64,000 nt of DNA from Oribacterium sinus. Lineage in GTDB: Bacteria; Bacillota; Clostridia; Lachnospirales; Lachnospiraceae. Shown in pieces: positions 9,389 to 18,487 of this stretch. The translations under genes were made by a program, and so were the position numbers. Each line of letters starts with the position of its first letter. Position 1 is the stretch's first letter. The stretch covers positions 1 to 64,000 of the forward strand of contig NZ_JACHHH010000009.1 of NCBI RefSeq assembly GCF_014202695.1. The letters are read 5' to 3'. A model generated the notes under the pieces. It ran no database searches, was not told where the DNA came from, and saw nothing but the letters and a program-made list of their open reading frames with translations.

Positions 9389-11086
9389 ATGCTGAAAATC
9401 GGTTCCGTTTTAGACGGAAAATATAAAATACTGAGTGAAATCGGTCATGGCGGAATGAGTACGGTTTATATGGCCATCAATGAGAAGGCCAACAAAACCT
9501 GGGCGGTAAAAGAGGTGCGAAAGTCCGGTGTAATGGACTTTGAAGCGGTGAAGCAAAGCTTGATTGTGGAAACGGATCTTTTGAAGCGCCTCCGCCATCC
9601 GAACCTTCCCACCATTGTAGACGTGATTGAGGAAGAGGATGTGTTCCTCATTGTTATGGACTATGTGGAGGGGAACTCTCTTAGGGTACTTCTGGAGGAG
9701 CAGGGAAGTCTTCCGGAGGACTATGTGATTGAATGGGCAAAACAGCTTTTGGATGTTTTGTCTTATTTGCATGCCCAGACTCCCCCGATTATTTACCGGG
9801 ATATGAAACCTGCCAACATTATCCTGAAGCCGGATGGCAACCTTTCCCTCATCGACTTCGGAACCGCCAGAGAATTTAAGGCGGATAAAACCGAGGATAC
9901 CGCCTGTCTTGGTACCGTAGGCTATGCGGCGCCGGAGCAGTTCGGGGGCTTGGGACAAACCGATGAAAGGACAGACATTTACGGCTTGGGAGCCACCCTG
10001 TATCATCTTTTAACCGGGCATAATCCTTCCCTTCCCCCCTACGAAATCAAGCCCATTCGAAGCATTAACCCCAATCTTTCTCAGGGTCTGGAAAACATTT
10101 TGCTCTGCGCCACGGAGAAGGATCCGGAGCAGCGTTATCAAAATGCGGAGGAGTTTCTTTACGCCATTTCCCACGTGGAAGAAAGTGATGAACGCTATTA
10201 TAAGAAGCAGAGAAGAAAATTTCGTCTCTTTTTAAGCACCCTGCTTCTGTCCGGAATCTGTTTTGCTCTGGGCTTCAGCTTCCTCCTGTCTTCCCAGAGC
10301 CAGAAGGAGGAGCGCTATACCATGCTCCTGCAAAATGCGGAGGTGCAACAGGACGGGGCGGAGAAGGAGAAGAACTATCTGGAAGCCGCCAATATGCCGG
10401 ATATGGAGGGCAGAGAGGAGGCTTATCTGGGCTTTATTCAATCTGCCAAGTCGGATCAGGTCTTTAGCCGGGAAGAGGCGGGAACCTTGGAGGAGCTGAT
10501 ACGGAAAAACAGGGCGGCTCTTTTAAAGCATCCCGAGGAGTATGGAGACATTTGCTTCCAGCTGGGAAAAGCCTTCTGGTATTACTATGAAGGGGAGGAC
10601 AATGCAGGACGGATGGAGCGGGCGAAAAGTGCAGCGCCCTGGTTTGCCAATGCCTTGGAATATCTGGAGGATGGGGATTCCAAGAAGAGCATTGCCTTAG
10701 TGTACGAAAGAATCGGTAGTTTTTATCGAGATATTGCCACCAATATCGTGGAGGCCAGCGATCAGGGCATGTATAAAACCCTTTTTGAAGATTTCCAAAC
10801 CCTCTTCCAGGAGGTTGCGGTAAAGGAAGAAGAGGGAGAAATGGTTCGTCTGGAGCTTCTGGAGTTTATGGCGGAAAGCATCGAGCAGTATGCCGGAAAG
10901 ATGCGGGCGGATCAGGTGACTCGTTCCGCTATGGAGGATGCTTTACTTCGTATAGAGATGCTGCTTCCGAAAATCAGTGTGAACAGCGAGCTTACGGAGG
11001 AGAAGAAGAAAACGTTGGAGGAGACCTTGATGGATGCGAAGATTGCCGTTCAGAATGTCTTTTCACAGGAGGAAGATAAGGGATGA
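9389..11086 (+). CDS. membrane-anchored serine/threonine protein kinase
   Basis: 565-residue Hanks-type kinase related to PknB/PrkC. Visible motifs are the glycine loop GHGGMSTVY (about 19-27), catalytic Lys41 in WAVKEV, YRDMKPANI (Asp138, Lys140, Asn143; Tyr replaces the usual His of HRD), DFG (Asp156) and APEQF. A single membrane span lies at about 279-302. The outer part (about 305-565) is acidic and probably helical and has no PASTA domains, so the sensed signal should differ from that of PrkC proteins, which bind muropeptides. It follows the phosphatase gene by 24 bases and overlaps the next gene by 4 bases, so the three form an operon. Confidence 0.93.
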   Translation: MLKIGSVLDGKYKILSEIGHGGMSTVYMAINEKANKTWAVKEVRKSGVMDFEAVKQSLIVETDLLKRLRHPNLPTIVDVIEEEDVFLIVMDYVEGNSLRVLLEEQGSLPEDYVIEWAKQLLDVLSYLHAQTPPIIYRDMKPANIILKPDGNLSLIDFGTAREFKADKTEDTACLGTVGYAAPEQFGGLGQTDERTDIYGLGATLYHLLTGHNPSLPPYEIKPIRSINPNLSQGLENILLCATEKDPEQRYQNAEEFLYAISHVEESDERYYKKQRRKFRLFLSTLLLSGICFALGFSFLLSSQSQKEERYTMLLQNAEVQQDGAEKEKNYLEAANMPDMEGREEAYLGFIQSAKSDQVFSREEAGTLEELIRKNRAALLKHPEEYGDICFQLGKAFWYYYEGEDNAGRMERAKSAAPWFANALEYLEDGDSKKSIALVYERIGSFYRDIATNIVEASDQGMYKTLFEDFQTLFQEVAVKEEEGEMVRLELLEFMAESIEQYAGKMRADQVTRSAMEDALLRIEMLLPKISVNSELTEEKKKTLEETLMDAKIAVQNVFSQEEDKG

Positions 11087-11631
11087 AATGGATAGCGGTG
11101 GATCAATATTCCGGCCTGTTTTTTATACTGGGCTTTGTCTTTCTTTTTTGCAGTATTCTTCTTTTCATTCTCTTTCGGATTCCCGGAGTCTTTCTGTATT
11201 TAAGCGGAAGCCGCCAGAAAAAGAACATTCAAATCCTGAGAAGGAAGAGAGAGGAACAAAAGAAAAAAGGCTTCTCCCTACAGGGAAAAATCGATATGGA
11301 ATTTCTTCGGAAGCGTTCTGAAGAAAAGCAGGAAGAAAAGAGAAGAATGGCGGAGCAGGCTCCCTGGAAGCAGGAGGGAGAGGCTACCGCCAAGCTTTTG
11401 ATGACGGAAGACAACTATAGAGGACAGGAAACCGCCCCGCTGTTTTCTTCGGAGGCACTATCGGACGCTTCTTTGGGAACCCCTTCGGGCGCTTCGTCGG
11501 GGATTTCCGCCGAGGCGGGAGAAACCGTAAAGATTCCGCTCCCTGCAGAGGGCGCTTCCGGGGCTGAGAAAAATAAAGCAAAGCCAAAGAGCGGTTATGT
11601 CACCTTGTATGAAATGGAGTCCGAGTCCTAA
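11083..11631 (+). CDS. small membrane protein in kinase/phosphatase operon, unknown function
   Basis: 182-residue protein starting in an ATGA overlap with the kinase gene, which indicates translational coupling. It has one hydrophobic segment (about residues 10-33), followed by a basic stretch rich in Lys, Arg and Gln, then a low-complexity Ala/Ser/Gly/Glu tail. Ser and Thr are frequent in the tail, so it could be a substrate or scaffold of the neighbouring kinase; that is inference from position only. I recognise no domain. Confidence 0.7.
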   Translation: MKWIAVDQYSGLFFILGFVFLFCSILLFILFRIPGVFLYLSGSRQKKNIQILRRKREEQKKKGFSLQGKIDMEFLRKRSEEKQEEKRRMAEQAPWKQEGEATAKLLMTEDNYRGQETAPLFSSEALSDASLGTPSGASSGISAEAGETVKIPLPAEGASGAEKNKAKPKSGYVTLYEMESES

Positions 11632-11662
11632 AAGGACTTAAACTCCTAAGACTTCTCAAGTT

Positions 11663-11707
11663 TATAAAGCTCATAAAGCTCATAAAGCTCATAAAGCTCA
11701 TAAAGCT
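11663..11707. repeat. 9-bp tandem repeat, five units
   Basis: Five head-to-tail copies of CATAAAGCT (the first has T for C) occupy the 216-base gap between the kinase operon and the polyamine operon. The rest of this gap shows no gene. The array is AT-rich with no clear hairpin. Confidence 0.85.
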
Positions 11708-11754
11708 TCTAAAATCCCATTTTAAAGTCTAACGAAATTTCCTTCGTAAATTTC

Positions 11755-11782
11755 TTGTATTTGCGTTCATTTTTGATACAAT
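11755..11782 (+). promoter_or_regulatory. possible promoter of the polyamine transport operon
   Basis: TTGTAT (11755-11760), a 16-base spacer and TACAAT (11777-11782) lie about 65 bases before the first pot gene. The -10 box matches five of six positions; the -35 box is weak. Confidence 0.35.
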
Positions 11783-11847
11783 GGACACGTTGCTTTTTTT
11801 TTGGAAAAAAGAAAAGGGCAAAATAATAAGAAGGGGGTTTTTATGAG

Positions 11848-12930
11848 TTGGAAAAAACGCTGATTGATTTAAAAGGAATTACCAAGACATTTGACGGAGA
11901 GCTGATCTTAGATGATCTGAATTTATCTATTCGGGAGAACAGCTTTGTTACCCTACTGGGACCCTCCGGATGTGGAAAGACCACCACATTACGGATTATC
12001 GGAGGCTTTACCCAGCCGGACAAGGGGCAGGTTTTATTTGACGGACAGGATATCACAGGATTGCCGGCCAACAAGCGGCAGCTGAATACGGTATTCCAGA
12101 AGTACGCCCTGTTTCCCCACATGAATATTGCAGAGAATATTGCCTTCGGTCTTCGGATTAAGAAGATGTCGGAAAGCTATATTCGAGAGAAGATTCAATA
12201 CGCCTTAAAGCTGGTGAATCTGCAAGGGTATGAAAAACGTTCTGTGGATTCCCTATCGGGAGGACAGCAACAGAGAATCGCCATTGCCAGAGCCATAGTG
12301 AATGAACCCAGAGTACTTTTATTGGACGAACCCCTGGGGGCTTTAGACTTAAAGCTTAGGCAGGAGATGCAATATGAGCTTATCCGTTTGAAAAATGAAT
12401 TGGGCATTACCTTTATATATGTCACCCATGATCAGGAAGAGGCCTTGACCATGTCGGATTATGTGGTGGTAATGAATCAGGGTTATATTCAACAAGCAGG
12501 AAGCCCGGAACAAATCTATAACGAACCGGAAAATGCATTTGTAGCTGACTTTATCGGAGACTCCAACATCGTCCCCGGCATCATGCTGGAGGATCGTTTG
12601 GTGCGTATTTTTGGTGCCAACTTCCCTTGTATAGATGAGGGATTTGGAAAAAATACCCCTGTGGATGTGGTGATTCGTCCGGAGGACGTGGAAATCCTGG
12701 AAGAGGGAGACGATCGTGCGATTCTGAAGGGAACCATGACCCACATCATTTTCAAGGGAGAAATATACGAGATGGAATGTACCACGGAGGATGGCTTCGA
12801 GTGGCTGGTACACTCTACGGAAATGCATGAGCCGGGAAAAAAGGTGGGAATTTATGTACGTCCCTCCAATATTCAAATTATGAATAAGCCCGAGTCTGAA
12901 GACGAGGAGGCATTGGGCATTGAAGAATAA
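11848..12930 (+). CDS. potA: spermidine/putrescine ABC transporter ATP-binding protein
   Basis: 360-residue ATPase of a polyamine importer. Walker A GPSGCGKT (38-45), signature LSGGQQQR, Walker B LLLDEP and H-loop VTHDQEEA are all present, and a TOBE-like regulatory region fills the C-terminus. No in-frame ATG exists near the front; TTG at 11848 is the likely start, 10 bases after AAGGGGG (11831-11837). An out-of-frame ATG at 11843 opens a six-codon ORF that ends at TGA 11861-11863 inside potA. First gene of a tightly overlapping potABCD operon that energises uptake of spermidine or putrescine. Confidence 0.95.
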   Translation: MEKTLIDLKGITKTFDGELILDDLNLSIRENSFVTLLGPSGCGKTTTLRIIGGFTQPDKGQVLFDGQDITGLPANKRQLNTVFQKYALFPHMNIAENIAFGLRIKKMSESYIREKIQYALKLVNLQGYEKRSVDSLSGGQQQRIAIARAIVNEPRVLLLDEPLGALDLKLRQEMQYELIRLKNELGITFIYVTHDQEEALTMSDYVVVMNQGYIQQAGSPEQIYNEPENAFVADFIGDSNIVPGIMLEDRLVRIFGANFPCIDEGFGKNTPVDVVIRPEDVEILEEGDDRAILKGTMTHIIFKGEIYEMECTTEDGFEWLVHSTEMHEPGKKVGIYVRPSNIQIMNKPESEDEEALGIEE

Positions 12931-13738
12931 AGGAACAAGGCTTCTGGCCGCCCCCTATCTGATCTGGATGGGTGGATTTATTGTGATACCCTTACTTTTG
13001 GTTTGGTACTATGCCTTTACAGACAAGACCGGTGCATTTACTTTAGATAATTTAACAAAGATTTTTTTATGGGAGAACTACAAGCCCCTGTATCTGGCGG
13101 TGCTTCTTTCCCTTTGCAGTACCCTTTTATGCTTTTTTTTGGCCTTTCCGCTAGCCATGGCGCTTCGGAACAAAAAGGTGGGAAAGGGTTCTTTTGTGGC
13201 CTTTATCTTTATCCTGCCCATGTGGATGAACTCTCTACTTAGAATTCTGGCATGGCAGACTCTTTTGGAGCGAAAGGGCGTTTTAAATGAGATTTTGTTG
13301 GCTCTGCATTTACCTACCCAGAGCCTAATCAACACCCCCTATGCCATTATTTTGGGTATGGTTTACGACTTCCTGCCCTTTATGATTTTGCCCATTTACA
13401 ACACCTTAAGTAAAATCGATGACAATACCATCAATGCCGCCTATGACCTTGGGGCCAGCTTTTTCACCACCCTCTTTCGGGTGATTCTGCCCCTGTCCAT
13501 TCCCGGCATTGTGTCCGGTGTGACCATGGTTTTCGTGCCGGCGCTGACCACCTTTGCCATTTCCAACATTCTCGGAGGAGGCAAGATTTTCCTCATCGGA
13601 AATGTCATCGAGCAGGAATTTACGGTGAATTCCAACTGGAATGTGGGTTCGGGACTGTCCATGATTCTGATGGTCTTCATCATCGCATCCATGGCCATAC
13701 TGTCCCGCTATGACAACGGAGAGGGGGCGATTTTCTAA
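12920..13738 (+). CDS. potB: spermidine/putrescine ABC transporter permease
   Basis: 272-residue membrane protein with about six spans. The inner-membrane binding motif near [19 protein letters not shown] is the EAA-loop typical of ABC importer permeases of the PotB/PotC type. The start is TTG 12920, 9 bases after GAGGAGG (12904-12910) and inside the 3' end of potA, so the two genes overlap by 11 bases. It should form the heteromeric pore with PotC. Confidence 0.93.
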   Translation: MKNKGTRLLAAPYLIWMGGFIVIPLLLVWYYAFTDKTGAFTLDNLTKIFLWENYKPLYLAVLLSLCSTLLCFFLAFPLAMALRNKKVGKGSFVAFIFILPMWMNSLLRILAWQTLLERKGVLNEILLALHLPTQSLINTPYAIILGMVYDFLPFMILPIYNTLSKIDDNTINAAYDLGASFFTTLFRVILPLSIPGIVSGVTMVFVPALTTFAISNILGGGKIFLIGNVIEQEFTVNSNWNVGSGLSMILMVFIIASMAILSRYDNGEGAIF

Positions 13739-14535
13739 TGGAAAAGAAATCTGTTCGTATTTTGGAAAATGCCTATCTGGGTTTGGTGGTGCTTTTTCTC
13801 TATGCACCCATCTTCATGCTTACCGCCCTGTCCTTTAATGCGGGAAAGAGCAGAGCCCATTTTACAGGGTTCAGCCTTCGCTGGTATGTGGAGATGTTTC
13901 AAAACGAGGATATTATGCAGGCTTTGCAAAACACCCTTGTGATTGCCTTTTTGTCCGCCTTTATTGCTACGATTCTCGGTACCATGGCGGCGGTAGCTCT
14001 TCGGAAAATGAAGGTGCTTCCCAGAAGTCTGATTATCGGTGTCAGCAATGTGCCTATGCTGAATGCGGACATCGTAACCGGTATCTCTTTGATGCTTTGC
14101 TTTATCGCCTTCAAAATCAGCCTGGGCTTTAAGACCATTTTGATTTCCCATATTACCTTTAATCTGCCCTACGTGCTTCTGTCCGTTTTGCCCAAGCTTC
14201 GGCAGAGCTCGGAGGTGAGCTATGAGGCGGCATTGGATCTTGGGGCAAAGCCCCTCTATGCTTTTTTCAAGGTGGTGCTTCCGGACATTATGCCGGGAGT
14301 TTTATCCGGCTTTTTGCTGGCATTTACCATGAGTCTGGACGACTTTATCATTACCCACTTTACCAGAGGTGCCGGCATCAACACCATTTCCACCCTGGTC
14401 TATGCGGAGGTCAGAAAGGGAATCAACCCCAGTATGTATGCCCTTTCCACTTTGATTTTCGTCACGGTCTTTATCATCCTTTTAATCGCTAATTTTGCCC
14501 CGAGCTTTATGGGAAGAAAGGAGGAAAAGGCATGA
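13738..14535 (+). CDS. potC: spermidine/putrescine ABC transporter permease
   Basis: 265-residue membrane protein with about six spans and an EAA-type loop (YEAALDLGAKPLYAFFKVVLP). It starts in a TAATG overlap with potB and ends in an ATGA overlap with potD. Order and motifs match PotC, the second pore subunit of the polyamine importer. Confidence 0.93.
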   Translation: MEKKSVRILENAYLGLVVLFLYAPIFMLTALSFNAGKSRAHFTGFSLRWYVEMFQNEDIMQALQNTLVIAFLSAFIATILGTMAAVALRKMKVLPRSLIIGVSNVPMLNADIVTGISLMLCFIAFKISLGFKTILISHITFNLPYVLLSVLPKLRQSSEVSYEAALDLGAKPLYAFFKVVLPDIMPGVLSGFLLAFTMSLDDFIITHFTRGAGINTISTLVYAEVRKGINPSMYALSTLIFVTVFIILLIANFAPSFMGRKEEKA

Positions 14536-15755
14536 GAAATAATATTGAAAAGAATTTTGAAAAGAATCTTTGGAGCAACTCGGGAGAGCGTGCAGGAAAG
14601 CTTGTAAGTAAGGCCGCACAAAAAAAGCTAAGAAAACTTTTTCTGCCTCTGGCAGCAGGCTTAATGCTTCTTTTCAGCGCCCTGCTTTTGTCCTCCTGCG
14701 GACCGAAGGAGGCGGAGTCCACAGAGAGTCCGGAGGGAGAGAGCCAAGGGAAGACGGACAATGTGGTCAATGTCTATAACTGGGGAGAGTATATCGACCC
14801 GGAGGTGATTACGGAATTTCAGCAGGAAACCGGCATCAAAGTGGTTTACGATATGTTTGAAACCAACGAAGAAATGTACCCTGTCATCGAGGCGGGGGGA
14901 GTGCTGTATGATGCGGTTTGCCCTTCGGATTACATGATTGAGAAGATGATGCAGAACCATCTTTTGGCGGAAATCGACTTTAAGAACATTCCCAATATCA
15001 AGGAAATCGGAAAAGAATATATGGAAATGTGTGCGGAGTTCGATCCGGGAAATCGCTACACTGTACCCTATACCACGGGAACCGTAGGTATTCTTTATAA
15101 CAAAAGAATGCTGGATGAGCTGGGCGTGCCCTACCCCACCAAATGGGCGGATCTTTGGAACCCGAAGCTGAAGGGAGAAATCCTGATGCAGGATTCCGTG
15201 CGGGATGCCTTTATGGTGGCACTGAAGAAGGAAGGTCACTCCATGAATACCGTGGATGACAAGGAGTTAGATGAGGCCATGAAGGATTTGATTGCCCAGA
15301 AGCCCTTGGTACAGGCTTATGTGGTGGATCAGGTCAGAGACAAGATGATCGGAGAAGAGGCGGCGGTAGGCGTCATTTACTCCGGAGAAATCCTCTATGT
15401 ACAGGGAGAGCTGGAAGGCACGGACGTGGAAGTGGACTATGTGATTCCGGAGGAAGGCACCAACCTGTGGGTAGACGGTTGGGTAATTCCCAAGAACGCC
15501 AAGCATAAGGAAAATGCGGAAAAATGGATTAATTTCCTCTGCCGTCCGGATATTGCGGCGAAGAATTTCGAGTACATTACCTACACCACCCCAAACGTAG
15601 GTGCCTTGAAGCTTCTGCCCCCGGAGTACACGGAAAATAAAGCGGTATTTCCGGATATGTCGGAGGTTTTGAAAAAGGGAGAGGTCTTCAGCTATTTGGG
15701 AGAACAGGACGAAGCCAAGTACAACGACCGGTGGAAGAAGATCAAAGTTTCCTAA
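14532..15755 (+). CDS. potD: spermidine/putrescine-binding lipoprotein
   Basis: 407-residue extracellular solute-binding protein that delivers polyamines to the PotBC pore. A lipobox LLSSC puts the lipidated Cys at residue 56, and the mature part opens with the PotD hallmark NVYNWGEYIDPEVI. The N-region before the hydrophobic core is unusually long (about 35 residues, basic), but I see no better in-frame start; AAAGGAGG precedes ATG 14532. The last codons and the stop lie inside a tandem duplication (15740-15800). Confidence 0.94.
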   Translation: MRNNIEKNFEKNLWSNSGERAGKLVSKAAQKKLRKLFLPLAAGLMLLFSALLLSSCGPKEAESTESPEGESQGKTDNVVNVYNWGEYIDPEVITEFQQETGIKVVYDMFETNEEMYPVIEAGGVLYDAVCPSDYMIEKMMQNHLLAEIDFKNIPNIKEIGKEYMEMCAEFDPGNRYTVPYTTGTVGILYNKRMLDELGVPYPTKWADLWNPKLKGEILMQDSVRDAFMVALKKEGHSMNTVDDKELDEAMKDLIAQKPLVQAYVVDQVRDKMIGEEAAVGVIYSGEILYVQGELEGTDVEVDYVIPEEGTNLWVDGWVIPKNAKHKENAEKWINFLCRPDIAAKNFEYITYTTPNVGALKLLPPEYTENKAVFPDMSEVLKKGEVFSYLGEQDEAKYNDRWKKIKVS

Positions 15756-15800
15756 CCCCTATTTGAAAAAGATCAAAGTATCCAAACCCTATTTGAAAAA
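15740..15800. repeat. tandem duplication of the potD 3' end
   Basis: Copy 1 (15740-15770, 31 bases) starts at GATCAAAG in the last potD codons and runs through the stop. Copy 2 (15771-15800, 30 bases) follows at once and is about 90% identical. Only copy 1 is translated, because the stop falls inside it. Confidence 0.85.
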
Positions 15801-15813
15801 AAGATCTGATAGA

Positions 15814-15853
15814 ACCCCTCTTTATGGAGAAAGTCCATAGGGAGGGGATTTTT
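15814..15853 (+). terminator. Rho-independent terminator of the potABCD operon
   Basis: CCCCTCTTTATGGA, a short loop GAAAG and TCCATAGGGAGGGG form a GC-rich stem with a small internal mismatch, directly followed by ATTTTT. It closes the polyamine operon. Confidence 0.85.
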
Positions 15854-16032
15854 CTATTCTTAGAAATTTTAGAAAAGCTTTTTATTCCGAAAATTTTTTG
15901 CTAAAATAATTAACGTTAAAAATTTTTCGAGAGTGAAGAAATAAACGGACAGAGAGACTTTCGAAAGGAAAAAAAGCAAAAGGAAAAAGCCTGGATTCAT
16001 CCGGGAAGACCATAGAAAAAGGGGGAAGAAAA

Positions 16033-17103
16033 ATGCGCTCAAAATATGTAGCATATATCGGTTCTTATTCATACACCGGCTCTGCCAAGGGCATAACCAT
16101 CTGTGATGTGGATATGGAAAAGGGAAGATTTGAAAAAAGAACAGAGGTGGAGGTAAACAACTCCTCCTATGTGGCGGTTTCTCCCGATAAAAGAACCCTT
16201 TATTCCATTGCGGATGAGGGAATTGTTTCCTTCCGCATTTTGGATAACGGAAACCTGAGTAAGTTAAATACCAGAAATATCCGCGGAATGCGCGGCTGCC
16301 ACCTTGCCGTAGACAAGAAGGGGGAGTACCTGATGGTGTCCGGTTACCATGATGGAAAGTCCACCCTGCTGTCCTTAGAAGCGGACGGTTCTGTAGGCCC
16401 GATTGTGGACGGCGTTTATGACCAGGGTATCGGTTCCGTGGCGGAGCGTACCTTCCGCCCCCATGTTTCCTGTTCCCGTATGACGGATGACCAGAAGTTT
16501 ATTTTGGTGGCGGATTTAGGAATTGATCAGGTAAAAATATTTCGCTTCGACAAGGCGGATCGGAAGATGCGACAGGTGGATACTTTGCGATGCGAACTGC
16601 AATCCGGTCCAAGACATTTCCGTTTCTGCCCGGACAGGAATTACCTCTATCTTTTGTATGAATTAAAAAATGTGGTGGATGTGTATCATTTTTCCGAGGG
16701 AGAGAAGGACTCGGAGGTGAAGCTGGAGAAGCTGCAAACCATTTCCACCCATAACGATAAGGAAAACAACCCCTTAATTGCCGCTTGCCAGATGCGTTTT
16801 TCTCCGGATCCGGATGCTTCTCATCTTTTCGTGTCCAATGCGGGAATTAATACCATCACCATCTATGACAGAGATAAAGCGACAGGGCTTTTAACCATGA
16901 AGGGAAGCCTTCCTATTGCCGGTGAATATCCTAAGGATTTCTGCATTTTCCCGGATGAAAAGCACCTTGCGGTAGCCAACAATGAAAGCGGTACCATTAC
17001 CTTTTTCAACATTGATTATGAGCAGGGACTTTTAACCATGTGTGCAAGAGAGCTGGAAGTGGATGAACCAAACAGCATCTGTATGGTAGAGTGTCGGGGG
17101 TAA
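16033..17103 (+). CDS. lactonase-family beta-propeller protein (6-phosphogluconolactonase-like)
   Basis: 356-residue cytoplasmic protein of the seven-bladed YbhE/Pgl lactonase family. The opening YIGSYSYTG, FRPHVSCSRMTDDQKFILVADLG and the repeated FSPD-LFVSN blade motifs are typical. Family members hydrolyse 6-phosphogluconolactone in the pentose phosphate path, but some act on other lactones, so the substrate is not certain. GGGGGAAG precedes ATG 16033. It is followed by chorismate synthase after 3 bases, so the two are co-transcribed. The 277 bases upstream hold the pot terminator and an AT-rich stretch with a possible TAAAAT box near 15902. Confidence 0.85.
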   Translation: MRSKYVAYIGSYSYTGSAKGITICDVDMEKGRFEKRTEVEVNNSSYVAVSPDKRTLYSIADEGIVSFRILDNGNLSKLNTRNIRGMRGCHLAVDKKGEYLMVSGYHDGKSTLLSLEADGSVGPIVDGVYDQGIGSVAERTFRPHVSCSRMTDDQKFILVADLGIDQVKIFRFDKADRKMRQVDTLRCELQSGPRHFRFCPDRNYLYLLYELKNVVDVYHFSEGEKDSEVKLEKLQTISTHNDKENNPLIAACQMRFSPDPDASHLFVSNAGINTITIYDRDKATGLLTMKGSLPIAGEYPKDFCIFPDEKHLAVANNESGTITFFNIDYEQGLLTMCARELEVDEPNSICMVECRG

Positions 17104-17106
17104 GGA

Positions 17107-18255
17107 ATGGCGGGAAGTCAGTTTGGAAAAATATTTCATATCAGTACCTTTGGCGAATCCCACGGTAAGGCCCTGGGGGTGGTTGTAGACGGCTGCCCCG
17201 CAGGGCTTTCCCTGTCGGAAGAGGATATTCAGGAAATGCTGGAACGGCGCCGTCCGGGGAAGAATCTGAAGATGACTCAGAGGAAGGAAGGGGACAAGGT
17301 GGAAATTCTTTCCGGCATTTTTGACGGAAAAACCACAGGCACTCCTATTGCCATGGTCGTGTGGAACGAGGACCAGCGCTCCAAGGATTACGGGGGAATT
17401 GCCCATGCCTTTCGCCCGGGCCACGGGGATTACGGCTTTTTTGCCAAATACGGTTTTCGGGATTATCGGGGGGGAGGTCGTTCCTCCGGAAGGGAAACCA
17501 TTGCCAGAGTGGCGGCGGGAGCCATTGCCAAGAAAATGCTTTTGGAGCTGGGGGTTTCCGTCCGGGCCAAGGTTATCGAGCTTGCCGGCATTTCCCTGAC
17601 AGAAGACCGGCAGAAGGCGGAGCTTTTGGCGGAACAGAAGATTCTCTCCTTAAGAGAACAAGGGGATTCTGCCGGAGGAGTGGTGGAATGTCTGGTGGAA
17701 GGACTTCCTGCCGGCATCGGGGAGCCGGTTTTTGATAAGCTGGATGCCTCCCTGGCAAAGGCCGTGATGTCCATCGGTGCAGTAAAGTCGGTGGAAATCG
17801 GAGACGGCATCGAAGTGTCCAAGAGCCTTGGCTCCGAGAATAATGATGCATTTTTCCTTATGGAAGAGAAAGATTACGAATCAGAAGAGAAAGAGCGGGA
17901 TGCGGCAGGGAAGGATAGTTGTCCTCATTCCTTGCTAGAAGGAACTACTTCCTTCGAGGGAAAATTGAAAAAGGGCAGCAACCATAGCGGCGGTATTCTG
18001 GGGGGAATGAGTGACGGAAGCACCATTCGTATCAGAGCCGGCTTTAAGCCCACACCTTCCATTTCCAAGCCCCAGCAAACGGTAAATGAGGCGGGAGAAG
18101 AAATTACCATCGCCATCAAGGGACGTCACGATCCTACGGTGGTAGAGCGGGCCAATGTGGTGGTGGAAGCCATGACGGCTTTAACTGTGCTGGATGCCAT
18201 GCTGGAGAATCTCAGCGCCAGATTGGAATATGTGAAACGGGCTTATCGAAGATAA
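17107..18255 (+). CDS. aroC: chorismate synthase
   Basis: 382-residue FMN-dependent enzyme that converts 5-enolpyruvylshikimate 3-phosphate to chorismate, the branch point to aromatic amino acids and folate. Signature stretches are FGESHG near the start, RPGHGDYGF, GGRSSGRETIARVAAG and RHDPTVVERA near the end. Length fits the family, with a ~25-residue acidic insertion around residues 250-285 (EEKDYESEEKERD). No other aro gene lies next to it; it sits in a two-gene unit with the lactonase-like gene. Confidence 0.96.
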   Translation: MAGSQFGKIFHISTFGESHGKALGVVVDGCPAGLSLSEEDIQEMLERRRPGKNLKMTQRKEGDKVEILSGIFDGKTTGTPIAMVVWNEDQRSKDYGGIAHAFRPGHGDYGFFAKYGFRDYRGGGRSSGRETIARVAAGAIAKKMLLELGVSVRAKVIELAGISLTEDRQKAELLAEQKILSLREQGDSAGGVVECLVEGLPAGIGEPVFDKLDASLAKAVMSIGAVKSVEIGDGIEVSKSLGSENNDAFFLMEEKDYESEEKERDAAGKDSCPHSLLEGTTSFEGKLKKGSNHSGGILGGMSDGSTIRIRAGFKPTPSISKPQQTVNEAGEEITIAIKGRHDPTVVERANVVVEAMTALTVLDAMLENLSARLEYVKRAYRR

Positions 18256-18260
18256 GAACA

Positions 18261-18312
18261 AACGAGATATCGCACACTACGCGTGCGATACTCGTTAAGA
18301 ATAAAATTTTTT
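18261..18312 (+). terminator. terminator after aroC
   Basis: AACGAGATATCGCAC (18261-18275) and GTGCGATACTCGTT (18283-18296) pair over 14 bp with one bulged A and a 7-base loop. A short A-rich spacer and T6 (18307-18312) follow. The T-run is offset by about ten bases, so termination strength is uncertain. Confidence 0.65.
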
Positions 18313-18368
18313 ATAAAAATTATAAAAGTTTTTAAAAAAATTTTGCTTATACCGCTTCTCAATAGGAA

Positions 18369-18397
18369 TTGACGAAGTAGCATTTTCGTCTTAAAAT
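18369..18397 (+). promoter_or_regulatory. promoter of the TSUP permease gene
   Basis: TTGACG (18369-18374), a 17-base spacer and TAAAAT (18392-18397) each match the consensus at five of six positions. The predicted leader of about 85 bases has no obvious riboswitch. Confidence 0.7.
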
Positions 18398-18487
18398 GAG
18401 GAAAAGAACAATTGGGAATTATTTCACAATGAATGAGAACGGCAGGAGTCTCTTTTGTGAAAGATTTTGCAAGGGGGAGAGAAAGAT

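Noticed and set aside
9410-10006. 198-codon minus-strand ORF inside the kinase gene
   Set aside because: It lies wholly antisense to conserved kinase motifs and has no family features.
18467-18487. Longer start (TTG 18467) for the TSUP permease
   Set aside because: It lies before the GGGGGAGAG ribosome site that serves ATG 18488, and adds charged residues before the first membrane span.
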